Assembly (NCBI RefSeq): GCF_024298905.1
Contig: NZ_CP101154.1
Location: forward strand, 868,001-932,000
Source of the DNA: Natronomonas marina
GTDB lineage: Archaea > Halobacteriota > Halobacteria > Halobacteriales > Haloarculaceae
Reading direction: 5' to 3'
Length of the DNA stretch: 64,000 nucleotides
Shown: piece by piece, positions 32,884 to 42,419 of the stretch
Position numbering within the stretch: position 1 is the first letter of the stretch
How the letters are laid out: each line of letters begins with the position of its first letter
Notes under the pieces: generated by a model
Seen by the model: the letters and a program-made list of their open reading frames with translations, nothing else
Databases searched by the model: none
What the model was told of the DNA's origin: nothing
Program-made: the position numbers and the translations under genes

Positions 32884-33966
32884 GTGAACGACGAACAGCT
32901 GGACGCCCTCGTCGCGGCCGCCGCCGAGGGCGTCGAGTGCGACGGTCTCCGGGTGAGCCGCGAGCCGGCGGGGTTCCGGTTCGAGACACCCGACGGGGAC
33001 CACGGCGGTCTCGACGAGGCCGACCTTCGGGCGGTCGCCGACGAGAACCCCTGGTTCGTCTCCAACTGGTACTACTGGACCGAGGTCGACCGTCCGGCGG
33101 TCGAGACCGCGTTCCTCCGCTGGCTGGAGGGTGCCGACGGAACCGCGGTCCCGGAGCGCTACGAGGCGCTCGCGGAGGGCGTCGACGCCGCGTGGGGCGA
33201 ACTCGAAATCGAGGTCGGCCTCGGCGACGACGGCCACCGGACCTACGAGGTCCGGCACGCCGAGGACGCCGACCGACCGGTCGAGGACCTGGAGGTGTAC
33301 GCCGACCCGCTGGAGGCCCGCGAACTCGTCAAGTACGACGACCGGGGCCGGTACCGCCCGCTGAAGACCGCCCCGACGCTGGCCAGCGGGTGGGCCTTCG
33401 TCGACCTCGACGGGCGGTCGCTCGTCAGGGCGGTCGACGTCGTCTACCCGGCGACGGTGACCAACTGGCACCTCGAACGGGAGGGCGAGTTGGACGTGAG
33501 CCACTGGCGGGAGACGATGGAGCGACAGACGGGCATCTACGGCGTCATCGAGACGTGGGACCGCGGCGAGGGCCACGAGCACGTCGAGTGGGTCGCCGAG
33601 GCCTGCTGTGTCGATTCGCAGTGTCTGAAGCGCCGCGAGTGGGAGTACGACGACGGGACCGACCTCGCGGTCGACGGCGGCGACGGCGAGTTCCCCTGCC
33701 GGGAGCCGTGTTCGCTCGTCGTCGCGGCCGCCCGCAAGTGGACGAAACTCGAGGGCGAGGAGTCGCAGACCTACGAGTTCGAGCTGACGCCCAGCGAGAA
33801 GGAACAGGTCGAGGACATCATCGACGCCGTCGCCGACGGGACGGCCGAGGAGATACGCGAGGCCGATGTCTACGAGGGCGCCAACCGGTACCGGACGCGG
33901 TTCCTCCGCGCGAAGCGCTTCGACGACGAGGGCAACCTCTGTGGCGTCCCGACCGACGAGGAGTAG
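32884..33966 (+). CDS. DR2241 family protein (CbiX partner, metal-cluster candidate)
   Basis: The 360-residue protein starts at GTG 32884, one base after the cbiX stop, so the two form an operon. It has an N-terminal acidic part, a middle domain (about 120-230) and four cysteines in EACCVDSQCLKRREW and CREPCSLVVAAARKW (about 238-285), which could hold an iron-sulfur cluster. The family is known from Deinococcus DR2241 and often sits with or is fused to CbiX. It probably assists or stabilises chelation in cobalamin or siroheme synthesis. Confidence 0.82.
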   Translation: MNDEQLDALVAAAAEGVECDGLRVSREPAGFRFETPDGDHGGLDEADLRAVADENPWFVSNWYYWTEVDRPAVETAFLRWLEGADGTAVPERYEALAEGVDAAWGELEIEVGLGDDGHRTYEVRHAEDADRPVEDLEVYADPLEARELVKYDDRGRYRPLKTAPTLASGWAFVDLDGRSLVRAVDVVYPATVTNWHLEREGELDVSHWRETMERQTGIYGVIETWDRGEGHEHVEWVAEACCVDSQCLKRREWEYDDGTDLAVDGGDGEFPCREPCSLVVAAARKWTKLEGEESQTYEFELTPSEKEQVEDIIDAVADGTAEEIREADVYEGANRYRTRFLRAKRFDDEGNLCGVPTDEE

Positions 33967-34545
33967 TCAGCTCAGGTAGTAGGCCGCGACCGCACAGAGC
34001 GCCGCCGCGACGACCGCGAAGGCGCCGAACACGAAGTCGATGCCGTCGGCGGAAAGGAGCGCACCGACCGCGAGCAGGACGGCGACCAGCCCCAGGACGA
34101 CGACGGGGATGAGCCGGAGCGTCGAGGACGCGTCGGACGTGGTGGCGCCGCCGGCGGTCGGGTTCGAGCCGGTGGCCGCCAGTTCCGGGTCGACCTCGAC
34201 GGGCTCGTCGTCGGTCGTCCGGTCGAAGACGACGTCGACGAAGCGCTTCTCGCGGCCGTGGGCCGCCACCACCTTCAGTTTCCCCCGGATGGTGTCGGCC
34301 GGCCACTCGCGGGGGTTCAGCACCTCGACCCGCACCCCGCGGGTCTCGCCGCTCTCGACGTAGTGGTTGGCCGCCTCCAGCCGGGCGACCCCCGAGAGGT
34401 CGTCGTCGAGGTGGAGGTGGACGTGGGTCGCCTCGCCGTGGTTCGTCAGTTCGACGACGAACGGGCCGTCGGCCTCGAACCGCTCGTCGACCTCGAGGGT
34501 GTGGAGGCCGTTCCGGTTGACGTCGACAGCGAGGGTGTCCGTCAC
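33967..34545 (-). CDS. membrane-anchored protein with Ig-like ectodomain (DUF7524-like)
   Basis: The 192-residue protein starts at ATG 34545 (MTDTLAVDVNRNGLHTLEV). Residues 1-115 are a beta-rich domain (VVELTNHGEATHVHLHLDDDL to RFVDVVFDR) like archaeal CARDB or Ig-like folds. Two hydrophobic helices follow at about 142-192. Without a signal peptide, the soluble domain is probably cytoplasmic or exported by the helices. The function is unknown. It directly abuts the DR2241 gene on the other strand. Confidence 0.68.
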   Translation of the reverse strand: MTDTLAVDVNRNGLHTLEVDERFEADGPFVVELTNHGEATHVHLHLDDDLSGVARLEAANHYVESGETRGVRVEVLNPREWPADTIRGKLKVVAAHGREKRFVDVVFDRTTDDEPVEVDPELAATGSNPTAGGATTSDASSTLRLIPVVVLGLVAVLLAVGALLSADGIDFVFGAFAVVAAALCAVAAYYLS

Positions 34546-34620
34546 GGGGGAGGGGTGACGCGGTGAGGATAAAAAGCCTCCCCCTCTCGCGGCCGGTCGC
34601 GGGGGCGGCGACCCGACCCC

Positions 34621-34815
34621 TCAGGCCGCCGCTTCCTCGCGCATGTCCGGCGGCAGGAGGTTCGGGATGCCGTCCTCGATGGGGTACTCCTCGCCGCAGT
34701 CGGTGCAGACGAGGCGGCCCTCCAGGATCTCCTCGTCGTCCTCGCGGATGACCTCGAGTTCGAGGTCGCTCTTGTCCAGCGGGCAGCACAGGATGTCCAT
34801 CAGCGACTCCTTCAT
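34621..34815 (-). CDS. Trm112-like methyltransferase activator
   Basis: The 64-residue protein starts at ATG 34815 (MKESLMDILCCPLDKSDLEL). It has the family features CCPLDKSDLEL, LVCTDCGEEYPIEDGIPNLLP and a zinc-ribbon-like set of Cys. Trm112 binds and stabilises several SAM-dependent methyltransferases for tRNA, rRNA or release factor; in Haloferax it partners many of them (literature knowledge). Confidence 0.88.
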   Translation of the reverse strand: MKESLMDILCCPLDKSDLELEVIREDDEEILEGRLVCTDCGEEYPIEDGIPNLLPPDMREEAAA

Positions 34816-34899
34816 ACCGTCGAGTGGGGGTGGCGCGGGCAAAAGTATGGCGGGTCGCCGCGCCGGGAGCGTTTTGCCCCGCCGACCCCAAGCCCGCCC

Positions 34900-35316
34900 G
34901 TGACCGGCGGCACCTATACGCTGCTGTTCGAACGGGTCGAGTCCGCGACCGTCGAGGTCGGCGCCCTGGGCGACCGGCACGTCCCCGCCGGCTGGTACGC
35001 CTACACCGGCAGCGCGCTCGGATCGGGCGGATTCGCCCGCGTCGACCGCCACTACGAACTCGCGGCCGGCGACCGGGAGACTCGCCACTGGCACGTCGAC
35101 TACCTGCTCGGCGACTCGAAAACCGAGATGCGGGGCGACGTCCGCTCGTCCGGTGCCGACGTCGAGTGTGCGGTCGCCCGACGGCTCCCCGACGGGCCCG
35201 TCGAGGGGTTCGGCGCCTCGGACTGTGAGTGCCGGTCGCACCTGGCGTACGATTCGGACGGCGAGGCGCTTCGCGGAACCGTCGCGGCGCTACACCGTCG
35301 GCTCGCCGGGGAGTGA
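34900..35316 (+). CDS. GIY-YIG nuclease superfamily protein (DUF123)
   Basis: The 138-residue protein starts at GTG 34900 (VTGGTYTLLFERVESATVEV). The motif GWYAYTGSALGSGGFARVDRHY and HWHVDYLL mark the DUF123 domain, a GIY-YIG-like fold found alone or fused to endonuclease III. Cys pairs lie near the end (DCECRSH). It may act in DNA repair; no biochemical role is settled. Confidence 0.83.
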   Translation: MTGGTYTLLFERVESATVEVGALGDRHVPAGWYAYTGSALGSGGFARVDRHYELAAGDRETRHWHVDYLLGDSKTEMRGDVRSSGADVECAVARRLPDGPVEGFGASDCECRSHLAYDSDGEALRGTVAALHRRLAGE

Positions 35317-35340
35317 ATCGGTGAAAAGCGGCCGAAAGTT

Positions 35341-37347
35341 CTACCCCCGGACGATGCGGATGCCGCTCACCAGGGCGACGAGCGCGACCGCCAGCAGGAG
35401 CAGGTAGACCCACTGCCCCGCGAACAGCGAGTCGACCAGGGTGGCGGAGCTCTCGACCGGCGTCGACGTGGAGTCGCCGGATGCCCCGTCGGTCACCGAG
35501 ACGGTTTGGTTGGCGTCGCCCGCGATCGAGACCTCGTACTCGCCGGGGCTGTCGAAGGTGTGCTCCAGGGAGACGCTGCGCGTCTCGCCGGCCGGCACCT
35601 CGACCTGCTCGGTTGCCACCCGCTCGCCGTCGGCCAGCATCGACACGCGGACGCTCGCCGAACCGCTCTGGTCGGTGTTCTCAAGCGTCGCGTTGCCGAA
35701 GACCGCCTCGCCGACGCCGACCTCGCCGGGCGCCACCGAGGAGTTCGTGACCGTGACGTTGCCAGCCGCTTCGACGCCGGGAACGGCGTCGTCGGTGACC
35801 GTCACCGTCCGGGCCGTGCCGCCGCCGATGGCGACCTCGTACTCGCCGGGACTGTCGAAGGCGTGCGCCAGCGAGACGCTGCGCGTCTCGCCGGCCGGAA
35901 TCGAGACGGTCTCGGAGGCCACCGCATCGCCGTCGACCAGCATCCGGACGACGACCGTTTCCGTGCCGCCGTCGGCGGTGTTCTCGACGGTCGCGTTGCC
36001 GAAGACCGTCTCGCCGACGCCGACCTCGCCCGGTTCTATCGAGGAGTCGGTGACGCTGACGTTCTCGACCGACTCGACGCCGCCGCCGGCGTCGCCGCCG
36101 TCACCGCTGCCGGCACCGGCGTCGCTGTCGTCCGTGCCGTCGCTGCCGTCGCCGTCGTTGTCGCCGCCATCGCTGTCGTCTCCATCATCACTGTCGCCGT
36201 CGTCTCCGTCGCCACTGTCCCCGTCGTCCCCGTCGTCTCCGTCACCGAAGCCGCCATCACCGCTGTCGCCGTCATCGCCGTCATCGCCGTCTCCGCCGTC
36301 GCCGCTATCCCCATCGTCGCCATCGCCACCGTCTCCGTCGTCTCCGTCTCCGCCGTCGCCGCTATCCCCATCGTCACCATCGCCACCGTCTCCGTCGTCG
36401 CCATCGCCACCGTCTCCGTCGTCGCCATCGCCACCGTCTCCGTCGTCACCGTCTCCGCCGTCTCCGCCGTCACCGCCGTCCGATTCCGCGCACTCCTCGG
36501 CGATAGTCGGCCCGCCGCCACCGCCGGAGGCGTTGAGGTCGACCCCGATGGGCACGTCCTGTCCGAGGAGACCGAGACAGACGTTCGCGTCGACGACGTC
36601 GTCCTCGCCGCCACCCTCGCAGTTGCTTCCGACCGCGTCGACACAGACATCCGCGTCGAGCACGTCGCTGTCGTTGTCCTCGGTGTCGTTCGTCCCGTCC
36701 TCGCTGCCGTCGTCACCATCGCCACCGTCTCCGTCGTCACCATCGCCACCGTCTCCGTCGTCACCATCGCCACCGTCTCCGTCGTCACCATCGCCACCGT
36801 CTCCGTCGTCACCGCCGTCCGATTCCGCGCACTCCTCGGCGATTGTCGGCCCGCCGCCATCGCCGGAGGCGTTGAGGTCGACCCCGACGGGGATGCCCTG
36901 CCCGAGGAGACCGAGACAGACGTTCGCGTCGACGACGTCGTCCTCGCCGCCACCCTCGCAGTTGCTTCCGACCGCGTCGACACAGACATCCGCGTCGAGC
37001 ACGTCGCTGTCGTTGTCCTCGGTGCTCGGGAGGTTGTTCGCGTCGTCGGCGTCGTCGCTGTCGTCGCTCTCGTCGTCTTCGTCGTCATCGTCGTCGAAGA
37101 AGCTACCCGAGTCGGACGGGTCGTCGCCGTCGCCGTCCGGGGCCGATTCCTCGCTGTCGTCTGCCGATTCGTTGCTGTCACTATTCTCGTCGTCGTCGCC
37201 GTCGACCGCGTCGATGATGCCACCGACGAGGCCTCCATCGTCGGAGTCGTCCTGGAAGGACTCTGAAGAGGCCGCCGCTGCCGGCGCGACGGCGCTCAGG
37301 ACCACCAGAACGGAGATGAGGAGGGCCCCCACTTTCGAGCCGTTCAT
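35341..37347 (-). CDS. large acidic surface protein with duplicated Cys cassette and CARDB-like domains
   Basis: The 668-residue protein starts at ATG 37347 ([20 protein letters not shown]), with a Sec signal to about residue 27. A long Asp/Ser/Gly/Glu region follows, containing two copies of a Cys cassette ([20 protein letters not shown] ... [13 protein letters not shown] ... AEECAES) separated by Gly-Asp linkers. Two CARDB-like domains of about 95 residues each (both with VFGNAT and GETRSVSL) and a single membrane anchor ([19 protein letters not shown]) finish it. This is a secreted, membrane-bound surface protein; the paired Cys suggest disulfides, rare in this proteome. It has no PGF motif. 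Confidence 0.78.
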   Translation of the reverse strand: MNGSKVGALLISVLVVLSAVAPAAAASSESFQDDSDDGGLVGGIIDAVDGDDDENSDSNESADDSEESAPDGDGDDPSDSGSFFDDDDDEDDESDDSDDADDANNLPSTEDNDSDVLDADVCVDAVGSNCEGGGEDDVVDANVCLGLLGQGIPVGVDLNASGDGGGPTIAEECAESDGGDDGDGGDGDDGDGGDGDDGDGGDGDDGDGGDGDDGSEDGTNDTEDNDSDVLDADVCVDAVGSNCEGGGEDDVVDANVCLGLLGQDVPIGVDLNASGGGGGPTIAEECAESDGGDGGDGGDGDDGDGGDGDDGDGGDGDDGDGGDGDDGDSGDGGDGDDGDGGDGDDGDSGDGGDGDDGDDGDSGDGGFGDGDDGDDGDSGDGDDGDSDDGDDSDGGDNDGDGSDGTDDSDAGAGSGDGGDAGGGVESVENVSVTDSSIEPGEVGVGETVFGNATVENTADGGTETVVVRMLVDGDAVASETVSIPAGETRSVSLAHAFDSPGEYEVAIGGGTARTVTVTDDAVPGVEAAGNVTVTNSSVAPGEVGVGEAVFGNATLENTDQSGSASVRVSMLADGERVATEQVEVPAGETRSVSLEHTFDSPGEYEVSIAGDANQTVSVTDGASGDSTSTPVESSATLVDSLFAGQWVYLLLLAVALVALVSGIRIVRG
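36472..37024 (-). repeat. 214-bp duplicated cassette inside the surface-protein gene
   Basis: Bases 36472-36685 and 36811-37024 are nearly identical over 214 bp at an offset of 339 bp. Each encodes the Cys cassette with GVDLNASG and [10 protein letters not shown]. The linker between is built of a short Gly-Asp repeat (36716-36810). The close DNA match shows a recent duplication. Confidence 0.85.
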
Positions 37348-37407
37348 ACTGTATGAGGACAACTATTTCTGTACCTGAAGCGGATTACGCCGTACATCTC
37401 CACCTTT

Positions 37408-38319
37408 TTATATCCCCTCCGATGCGAGGACGATGCCGCCCAGCACGAGGAGCGCCCCGAGGACCGTCGTGGGGCCGGGCACCTCCGCGAGCAACAGCAG
37501 CGCGAGAACGGTCGCGCCGACGGGTTCGCCGAGAAGCGAGACGCTCACCACGGAGGACTCGACGTGTTCCAGCGCCCAGTTGACGACGGTGTGACCGAAC
37601 AGCCCCGGCCCGACCGCCAGCGCGAGGAAGATGAGCCACTCGCGGGTCCCGTAGCCGGTCAGCGGTAGGCCCTGTCCGACGGCGACGACGAGAAGCGTCA
37701 GCGCACACGCCGAGTAGACGACCGTGACGTACGGCACCACGGCGACCCGCTGGCGGAGCGACCGCCCGACGAGGACGTAGGCGGCGGCCATCACGGCGCC
37801 GACGACAGCCAGGGCGTTGCCGTACAGCGGCCGCGCGCCGGCGACGGCAGCGCCGGAGAGTAGTTCGCCGGCCGACATCGCGGCCATCCCGAGGAGGGCG
37901 ACGGCGATGCCGGCGGCCCGCCGGAGGCCGACGGACTCGCCGAGGACGACGGCGGCACCGACGGCGACGAACAGCGGCTGGGACTGCACCAGCGTGACGC
38001 TGGCGGCGACGCTGGTCCAAGCGAGGCTCTCGAAATAGGCCGCGAAGTGGACGGCCAGCGCCGCGCCGGTGGCCGTCGCCACCAGCCAGTCGCGGCGCCG
38101 GAAGGCGGCGAAATCCCCCCGATAGCGGGTCAACAGCAACGGTGCCACCAGAAGCGTCGTCAAAAGGACCCGATAGAAGGCCAAAACGACGGCGGGCGCC
38201 GAACTCCACCGGACGAGGACGGCGCTCGTCGAGACGGCGGCGATGGCGACGGCCAGGGCGGCCATCGGCGGCGTCCGTTCCTCCAGGCGCGCGAGCGGGT
38301 CCACGAACGAATCTGGCAC
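37408..38319 (-). CDS. EamA family transporter (DMT superfamily)
   Basis: The protein of about 303 residues is started at GTG 38319 (VPDSFVDPLARLEERTPPMA); ATG 38265 is the alternative. It has ten hydrophobic segments in two repeats of five, with typical EamA pieces AVLVRWSSAPAVVLAFYRVL and SLLGEPVGATVLALLLLAEVP. Such proteins export or import small metabolites; the substrate is unknown. It is divergent from the SDR gene with about 100 bases between. Confidence 0.83.
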   Translation of the reverse strand: MPDSFVDPLARLEERTPPMAALAVAIAAVSTSAVLVRWSSAPAVVLAFYRVLLTTLLVAPLLLTRYRGDFAAFRRRDWLVATATGAALAVHFAAYFESLAWTSVAASVTLVQSQPLFVAVGAAVVLGESVGLRRAAGIAVALLGMAAMSAGELLSGAAVAGARPLYGNALAVVGAVMAAAYVLVGRSLRQRVAVVPYVTVVYSACALTLLVVAVGQGLPLTGYGTREWLIFLALAVGPGLFGHTVVNWALEHVESSVVSVSLLGEPVGATVLALLLLAEVPGPTTVLGALLVLGGIVLASEGI

Positions 38320-38422
38320 GCGGGACGGCAAGTCGGTTCCGCTCCGGGCGCCGCCGACCGTCAAAAGCGGCCGTCGACGCGAGGCGACATCTTGTAGGAC
38401 CCCGCCCCCGACCGGCGAGTAC

Positions 38423-39316
38423 ATGCTCGAAGATAGGGTCTGTATCGTCTGCGGTGGCGGCGGGGGAATTGGCGAGGAGACGGCGGTCGCACTCGCGGAC
38501 ACGGGCGCGACGGTCGTGGTCAACGACCTCGGGGTCGACGTCTCGGGGGAGGGCGAAGACGAGAGCGCCGCCCGCCAGACGGTCGAGCGCATCGAGCGCG
38601 AGGGCGGCGAGGCGATGGCGCACTTCGGGGACGTGACGGACCTCGACTACACCGAGCGACTCGTCGAGGAGACGGTCGCTGAGTACGGCGCCGTCCACGC
38701 CGTCGCCAACTTCGCGGGCGTGCTCCGGGACGGGATGCTGTTCAAGATGGACGAATCCCAGTGGGACGCCGTCGTCGACGTCCACCTGAAGGGCCACTTC
38801 TCGCTGCTGCGGAACGCCGCGAGCCACTGGCGCGAGCGGTACAAGGCCGAGGGCGGCTTCGACGTCGAGCGCTCCTTCGTCTGCGTCTCCAGCGGCGTCT
38901 CGGTCGGCAACGTCGGGCAGGCCAACTACTCGGCGGCCAAGGCCGGCGTGCTGGGCCTGATGCGGACCGCGGCCCTGGAGTTGGATCAGTACGACGTCCG
39001 CGTCAACGCGATGTGGCCGACGGCCCTGACCCGGATGACCGAGGACCTGCCCGGCATGGCCGGCGTCGACGAGGCTGACATGGGCCCCCAGCACACCACG
39101 GCGGTCCCGGTGTTCCTGGCGAGCGAGGCGGCAGAGGGGGTCACCGGCTGTACGCTCGCCATCGCCGGCGACAACGTCGCTATCGTCTCGGACCCCGAAC
39201 GGGAGCGGACGCTGTCGGCAGAGGGCGAGGACGGCTGGACCGCCACGGAACTGGCCGACCGCTGGGCGGAGTTGACCGACGGCCACGAGACCCGGCGGCT
39301 CTCCAGCGGCTGGTAG
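38423..39316 (+). CDS. SDR family oxidoreductase, (R)-hydroxyacyl-CoA dehydrogenase-like
   Basis: The 297-residue protein starts at ATG 38423 (MLEDRVCIVCGGGGGIGEET). It has a Rossmann glycine-rich GGGGGIGEETAVALAD, NFAG and catalytic Ser in CVSSGVSVG and YSAAKAG. The insertion DLGVDVSGEGEDESAA and overall form match the dehydrogenase part of peroxisomal multifunctional enzyme type 2, which oxidises (3R)-hydroxyacyl-CoA. It probably works with the MaoC hydratase further on. It abuts the SRPBCC gene on the other strand. Confidence 0.85.
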   Translation: MLEDRVCIVCGGGGGIGEETAVALADTGATVVVNDLGVDVSGEGEDESAARQTVERIEREGGEAMAHFGDVTDLDYTERLVEETVAEYGAVHAVANFAGVLRDGMLFKMDESQWDAVVDVHLKGHFSLLRNAASHWRERYKAEGGFDVERSFVCVSSGVSVGNVGQANYSAAKAGVLGLMRTAALELDQYDVRVNAMWPTALTRMTEDLPGMAGVDEADMGPQHTTAVPVFLASEAAEGVTGCTLAIAGDNVAIVSDPERERTLSAEGEDGWTATELADRWAELTDGHETRRLSSGW

Positions 39317-39796
39317 TCACTCGAGCAGTTCCCTCGTCTTCCGGTGGCGCCCCCGGAACATGGGCTCGAAGCCGACCCACCCGAGCGGCGACACGGCCCG
39401 GCCGAGAGCGCCGCCCGGGAGTTCGTACTCGACGCGGTCGGAGACGACCGTCGCCTCCCCGTCGGCGAAGAAGCGGTGGGTGTGCTCCCAGACGGGGAAC
39501 GGACCCCCCTCCATGACGTCGTGGAACATCGCCGCACCCTCCTCCTCGGAGCGTTCGGTGATGACGGAGGTCCACTCGGTGCGGGGCCCGACGCCGAACG
39601 GTCGCATCGAGAGGTCGATCCGGGAGCCGGCCGCCAGCACCTCGGGGTCGGGGTCGCCGTCCGGCCCGGTCACGGCCCGGACCTCGAGGTTCATGAAGTC
39701 GGGCGTGAGCGCCTCGAGACCGTCGACCGTCGAGTGAAACGCCCAAACCTCCTCGAGGGGCGCCTCGACGCGCGTCTCTCGCGTGTAGGTGGCCAT
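39317..39796 (-). CDS. SRPBCC family protein (START/Bet v1-like)
   Basis: The 159-residue protein starts at ATG 39796 (MATYTRETRVEAPLEEVWAF). It has the single SRPBCC fold with the early EAPLEEVWAFHSTVDGLEALTPDF and the late FRGRHRKTRELLE helix. This fold makes a hydrophobic pocket for lipids or cofactors. No enzymatic residue set is clear. It is convergent with the SDR gene, with no bases between stops. Confidence 0.85.
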   Translation of the reverse strand: MATYTRETRVEAPLEEVWAFHSTVDGLEALTPDFMNLEVRAVTGPDGDPDPEVLAAGSRIDLSMRPFGVGPRTEWTSVITERSEEEGAAMFHDVMEGGPFPVWEHTHRFFADGEATVVSDRVEYELPGGALGRAVSPLGWVGFEPMFRGRHRKTRELLE

Positions 39797-39854
39797 GTTC
39801 GCGGTAAGTTCCCGAGCGACAAAACGGCACGGACGACGGAAGGACCGGGCGCCG

Positions 39855-40280
39855 TTACTTCAGCCGTTCCTGCAGGAAGGAGGGGTGGGCGGCCTCGACG
39901 CCCTCGATGGAGAGGATGTCCTCGCGGATGACCTCGCCGACGGCGTCGCCGTCGGAGGCCCTGACCTCCGCCATCAGCATGTGGTCGCCGCTGGAGGTGT
40001 ACAGCGACTCGACGGCGTCCAGTTCCTTCAGTTCTCCCGTCACCTCGACGTAGCGTTCGCTGGAGACGTCCACGCCCACGAGGGCGATGGACTTCCCGGA
40101 GAGCTTCTTGGGGTCGACGTCGGCGGAGTAGCCGACGATTACGCCCTCCGACTCCAGTTTCTCGATGTACTTCCGGACGGTCGGCTTCGACACGTCGGCT
40201 CGTTCGGCGATTTCGGCGTAGGAGGCCTGGGCGTCGTCCTCCAGAACGGACAGAATCCTGTCCTCCGTCTCCGCGCTCAT
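39855..40280 (-). CDS. Lrp/AsnC family transcriptional regulator
   Basis: The 141-residue protein starts at ATG 40280 (MSAETEDRILSVLEDDAQAS). It has an N-terminal winged helix (AEIAERADVSKPTVRKYIEKLESEGVI) and a C-terminal RAM ligand-binding domain (IALVGVDVSSERYVEVTGEL to EVIREDILSIEGVEAAHPSF). It is divergent from the acyl-CoA gene at 40464 and could regulate it; the shared intergenic region is 183 bases. Confidence 0.9.
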   Translation of the reverse strand: MSAETEDRILSVLEDDAQASYAEIAERADVSKPTVRKYIEKLESEGVIVGYSADVDPKKLSGKSIALVGVDVSSERYVEVTGELKELDAVESLYTSSGDHMLMAEVRASDGDAVGEVIREDILSIEGVEAAHPSFLQERLK

Positions 40281-40429
40281 GGGTGTTTCTTTTACGTCCG
40301 TAAAAAAATATCTTCCGAAGCGAAAAACGGAGTCGGAGGTCCCCGGTGACCCCTCCGATACACGCTGCGGGAGTTTACAGCGGTTGGATTCGATGGTCGA
40401 GATTCTAACAACGATAACCTTTCGGGGTA

Positions 40430-40438
40430 CCATTAAGT
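40430..40438 (+). promoter_or_regulatory. TATA-like box of the acyl-CoA operon
   Basis: The sequence ccattaagt lies about 26-34 bases before ATG 40464, predicting a near-leaderless transcript for the hydroxyacyl-CoA dehydrogenase operon. It lies in the space shared with the divergent Lrp-type regulator. Confidence 0.4.
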
Positions 40439-40463
40439 TGCTTCCGACGGCAGTGTCGTCCGT

Positions 40464-42419
40464 ATGACCATCGAGGACATCGACCGCGTCGCGGTACTCG
40501 GCGCGGGGAGCATGGGACACGGTATCACGGAAGTCGTCGCCATCGCGGGCTATCAGGTCACGATGCGGGACGTGGAGACGGACCTCGTCGAGGACGGCTA
40601 CGAGGACATCGAGTGGTCCCTGGAGAAACTCGCCGAGAAGGACCGCATCGACGAGGCGCCCGCCGACGTTCTGAAGCGCATCGAGACGACGACGGACCTC
40701 GAATCCGCCGTCGCCGAGGCCGACCTGGTCATCGAGGCCGCCCCCGAGGAGATGGAGATAAAACACGACATCTTCTCGGACCTCGACGAGATGACGCCCG
40801 AGGACGCCATCCTGGCGTCGAACACCTCCTCGCTGCCGATCACCGACATCGCGGCGGCGACCGACCGGCCCGAGCAGGTCGTCGGGACGCACTTCTTCAA
40901 CCCGCCGGTGAAGATGGACCTCGTCGAGGTCATCTACGGCGACGAAACGAGCGACGCGACGGCCGAAACCGCCTACGAGTTCGTCGAATCCATCGACAAG
41001 ACGCCCATCTACGTTCGCAAGGACGTCCGCGGGTTCGTCGTCAACACGGTGCTGGGCCCGTTCGGCGACGAGGCCGCCTGGATGGTCAGCGAGGGCGTCG
41101 CCGACATCCGCGAAGTCGACGCCACGATGGTCCACGAGCGGGGCTACCCGATGGGCCCGTTCGAACTGTCGGACATGACCGGCATCGACATCGGCTACCA
41201 CGTCCGCAAGGAGGCCGGCCAGCCCGTCCCGCCGATCGTCGAGGAGAAGGTCGAGGCCGACGAACTCGGGCAGAAGACCGGCATCGGCTACTACGACTAC
41301 GAGCACGGCGACGGCGCCGACTACGTCCCCGAGGACGCCGCCGAGGAGTTCGACTGGCTCCGCATCGAGGCCCGCATCGTCAACGAGGCGGCGGACCTCA
41401 TCGGCAACGACGTCGCCACGCCCGAGGCCATCGACACCGGACTCCGGCTCGGCGCCGGCTTCCCCGAGGGGCCGTGCCGACGGGCCGACAAGATCGGGCT
41501 CGATACGGTACTGGAGAAACTCGAAACGCTTCACGACGAGTACGGCGAGGAACGTTACGAGCCCTCGGCGTACCTCCGGGAACTCGTCGACGAGGGCCGG
41601 ACCGGAGAGGACGCTGGTGCCGGCTTCTACGAGTACGGTGACGACGCCGAGCGGGACTACACCACCATCAACGTCGAGTTGGACGACGAGGGGCTGCTCT
41701 CGGTCGAACTCGACCGGACCGCCCGCATGAACGCCCTGAACCAGGACATGATGGACGAGATCGTCCACCTGCTGGAGAACGCCGACCTCGAGGAGGTCCG
41801 GGCGGTCACCTTCGAGGGCGCCGGCGACCGGGCGTTCTCGGCGGGTGCGGACATCACCGGCTTCGCCGGCATCGACCCCCACGAGGTCGACGTGACGCCG
41901 GTCTTCAGGACGGTCAACGACTTCCCGCGACCGACGCTTGCGAAGATCGACGGCTACTGTCTCGGCGGCGGTCACGAACTCGCGTTGGCCTGTGACCTCC
42001 GGGTCGCCACCGAGAACTCGGCGTTCGGCTTCCCCGAGATCGACCTCGGGCTCATCCCGGGGGGCGGCGGGACCCAGCGTGCGATCCGGATGCTGTCGGA
42101 AGCCCGCGCGAAGGAACTCGTCTTCCGGGGGAACCGCATCGACGCCGAGACCGCCGAGGAGTGGGGGCTCATCAACCGCGCGGTCCCGGCCGACGAGTTC
42201 GACGACACCGTTTCGGAGTTCGTCGACGACCTCGTCTCCGGGCCGCCCGTCGCCCTGCGGAAGGCAAAGCAGGTCATGAACGAGGGCCGCGACCAGGACA
42301 TCTCCGCCGGCCTCCAATTGGAGGCGCAGGCGTTCGGGCTGTTGCTCTCGACCGACGACATGATGGAGGGCGCGGAGGCGTTCATGGCGGACCGCGAGCC
42401 GGAGTTCGAGGGCAAATGA
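40464..42419 (+). CDS. 3-hydroxyacyl-CoA dehydrogenase / enoyl-CoA hydratase fusion
   Basis: The 651-residue protein starts MTIEDIDRVAVLGAGSMGHG. Residues 1-180 are the NAD-binding domain (GAGSMGHGITEVVA and VVGTHFFNPPVKMDLVEVI) and 185-380 the HCDH C-terminal domains. Residues 395-651 are a crotonase-fold enoyl-CoA hydratase with FSAGADITGFAG, YCLGGGHELALACDLR and IDLGLIPGGGGTQR. The domain order is the reverse of bacterial FadB (hydratase first), as is usual in archaea. It carries out two beta-oxidation steps. Its stop overlaps the thioesterase ATG, so the three downstream genes are coupled. Confidence 0.93.
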   Translation: MTIEDIDRVAVLGAGSMGHGITEVVAIAGYQVTMRDVETDLVEDGYEDIEWSLEKLAEKDRIDEAPADVLKRIETTTDLESAVAEADLVIEAAPEEMEIKHDIFSDLDEMTPEDAILASNTSSLPITDIAAATDRPEQVVGTHFFNPPVKMDLVEVIYGDETSDATAETAYEFVESIDKTPIYVRKDVRGFVVNTVLGPFGDEAAWMVSEGVADIREVDATMVHERGYPMGPFELSDMTGIDIGYHVRKEAGQPVPPIVEEKVEADELGQKTGIGYYDYEHGDGADYVPEDAAEEFDWLRIEARIVNEAADLIGNDVATPEAIDTGLRLGAGFPEGPCRRADKIGLDTVLEKLETLHDEYGEERYEPSAYLRELVDEGRTGEDAGAGFYEYGDDAERDYTTINVELDDEGLLSVELDRTARMNALNQDMMDEIVHLLENADLEEVRAVTFEGAGDRAFSAGADITGFAGIDPHEVDVTPVFRTVNDFPRPTLAKIDGYCLGGGHELALACDLRVATENSAFGFPEIDLGLIPGGGGTQRAIRMLSEARAKELVFRGNRIDAETAEEWGLINRAVPADEFDDTVSEFVDDLVSGPPVALRKAKQVMNEGRDQDISAGLQLEAQAFGLLLSTDDMMEGAEAFMADREPEFEGK

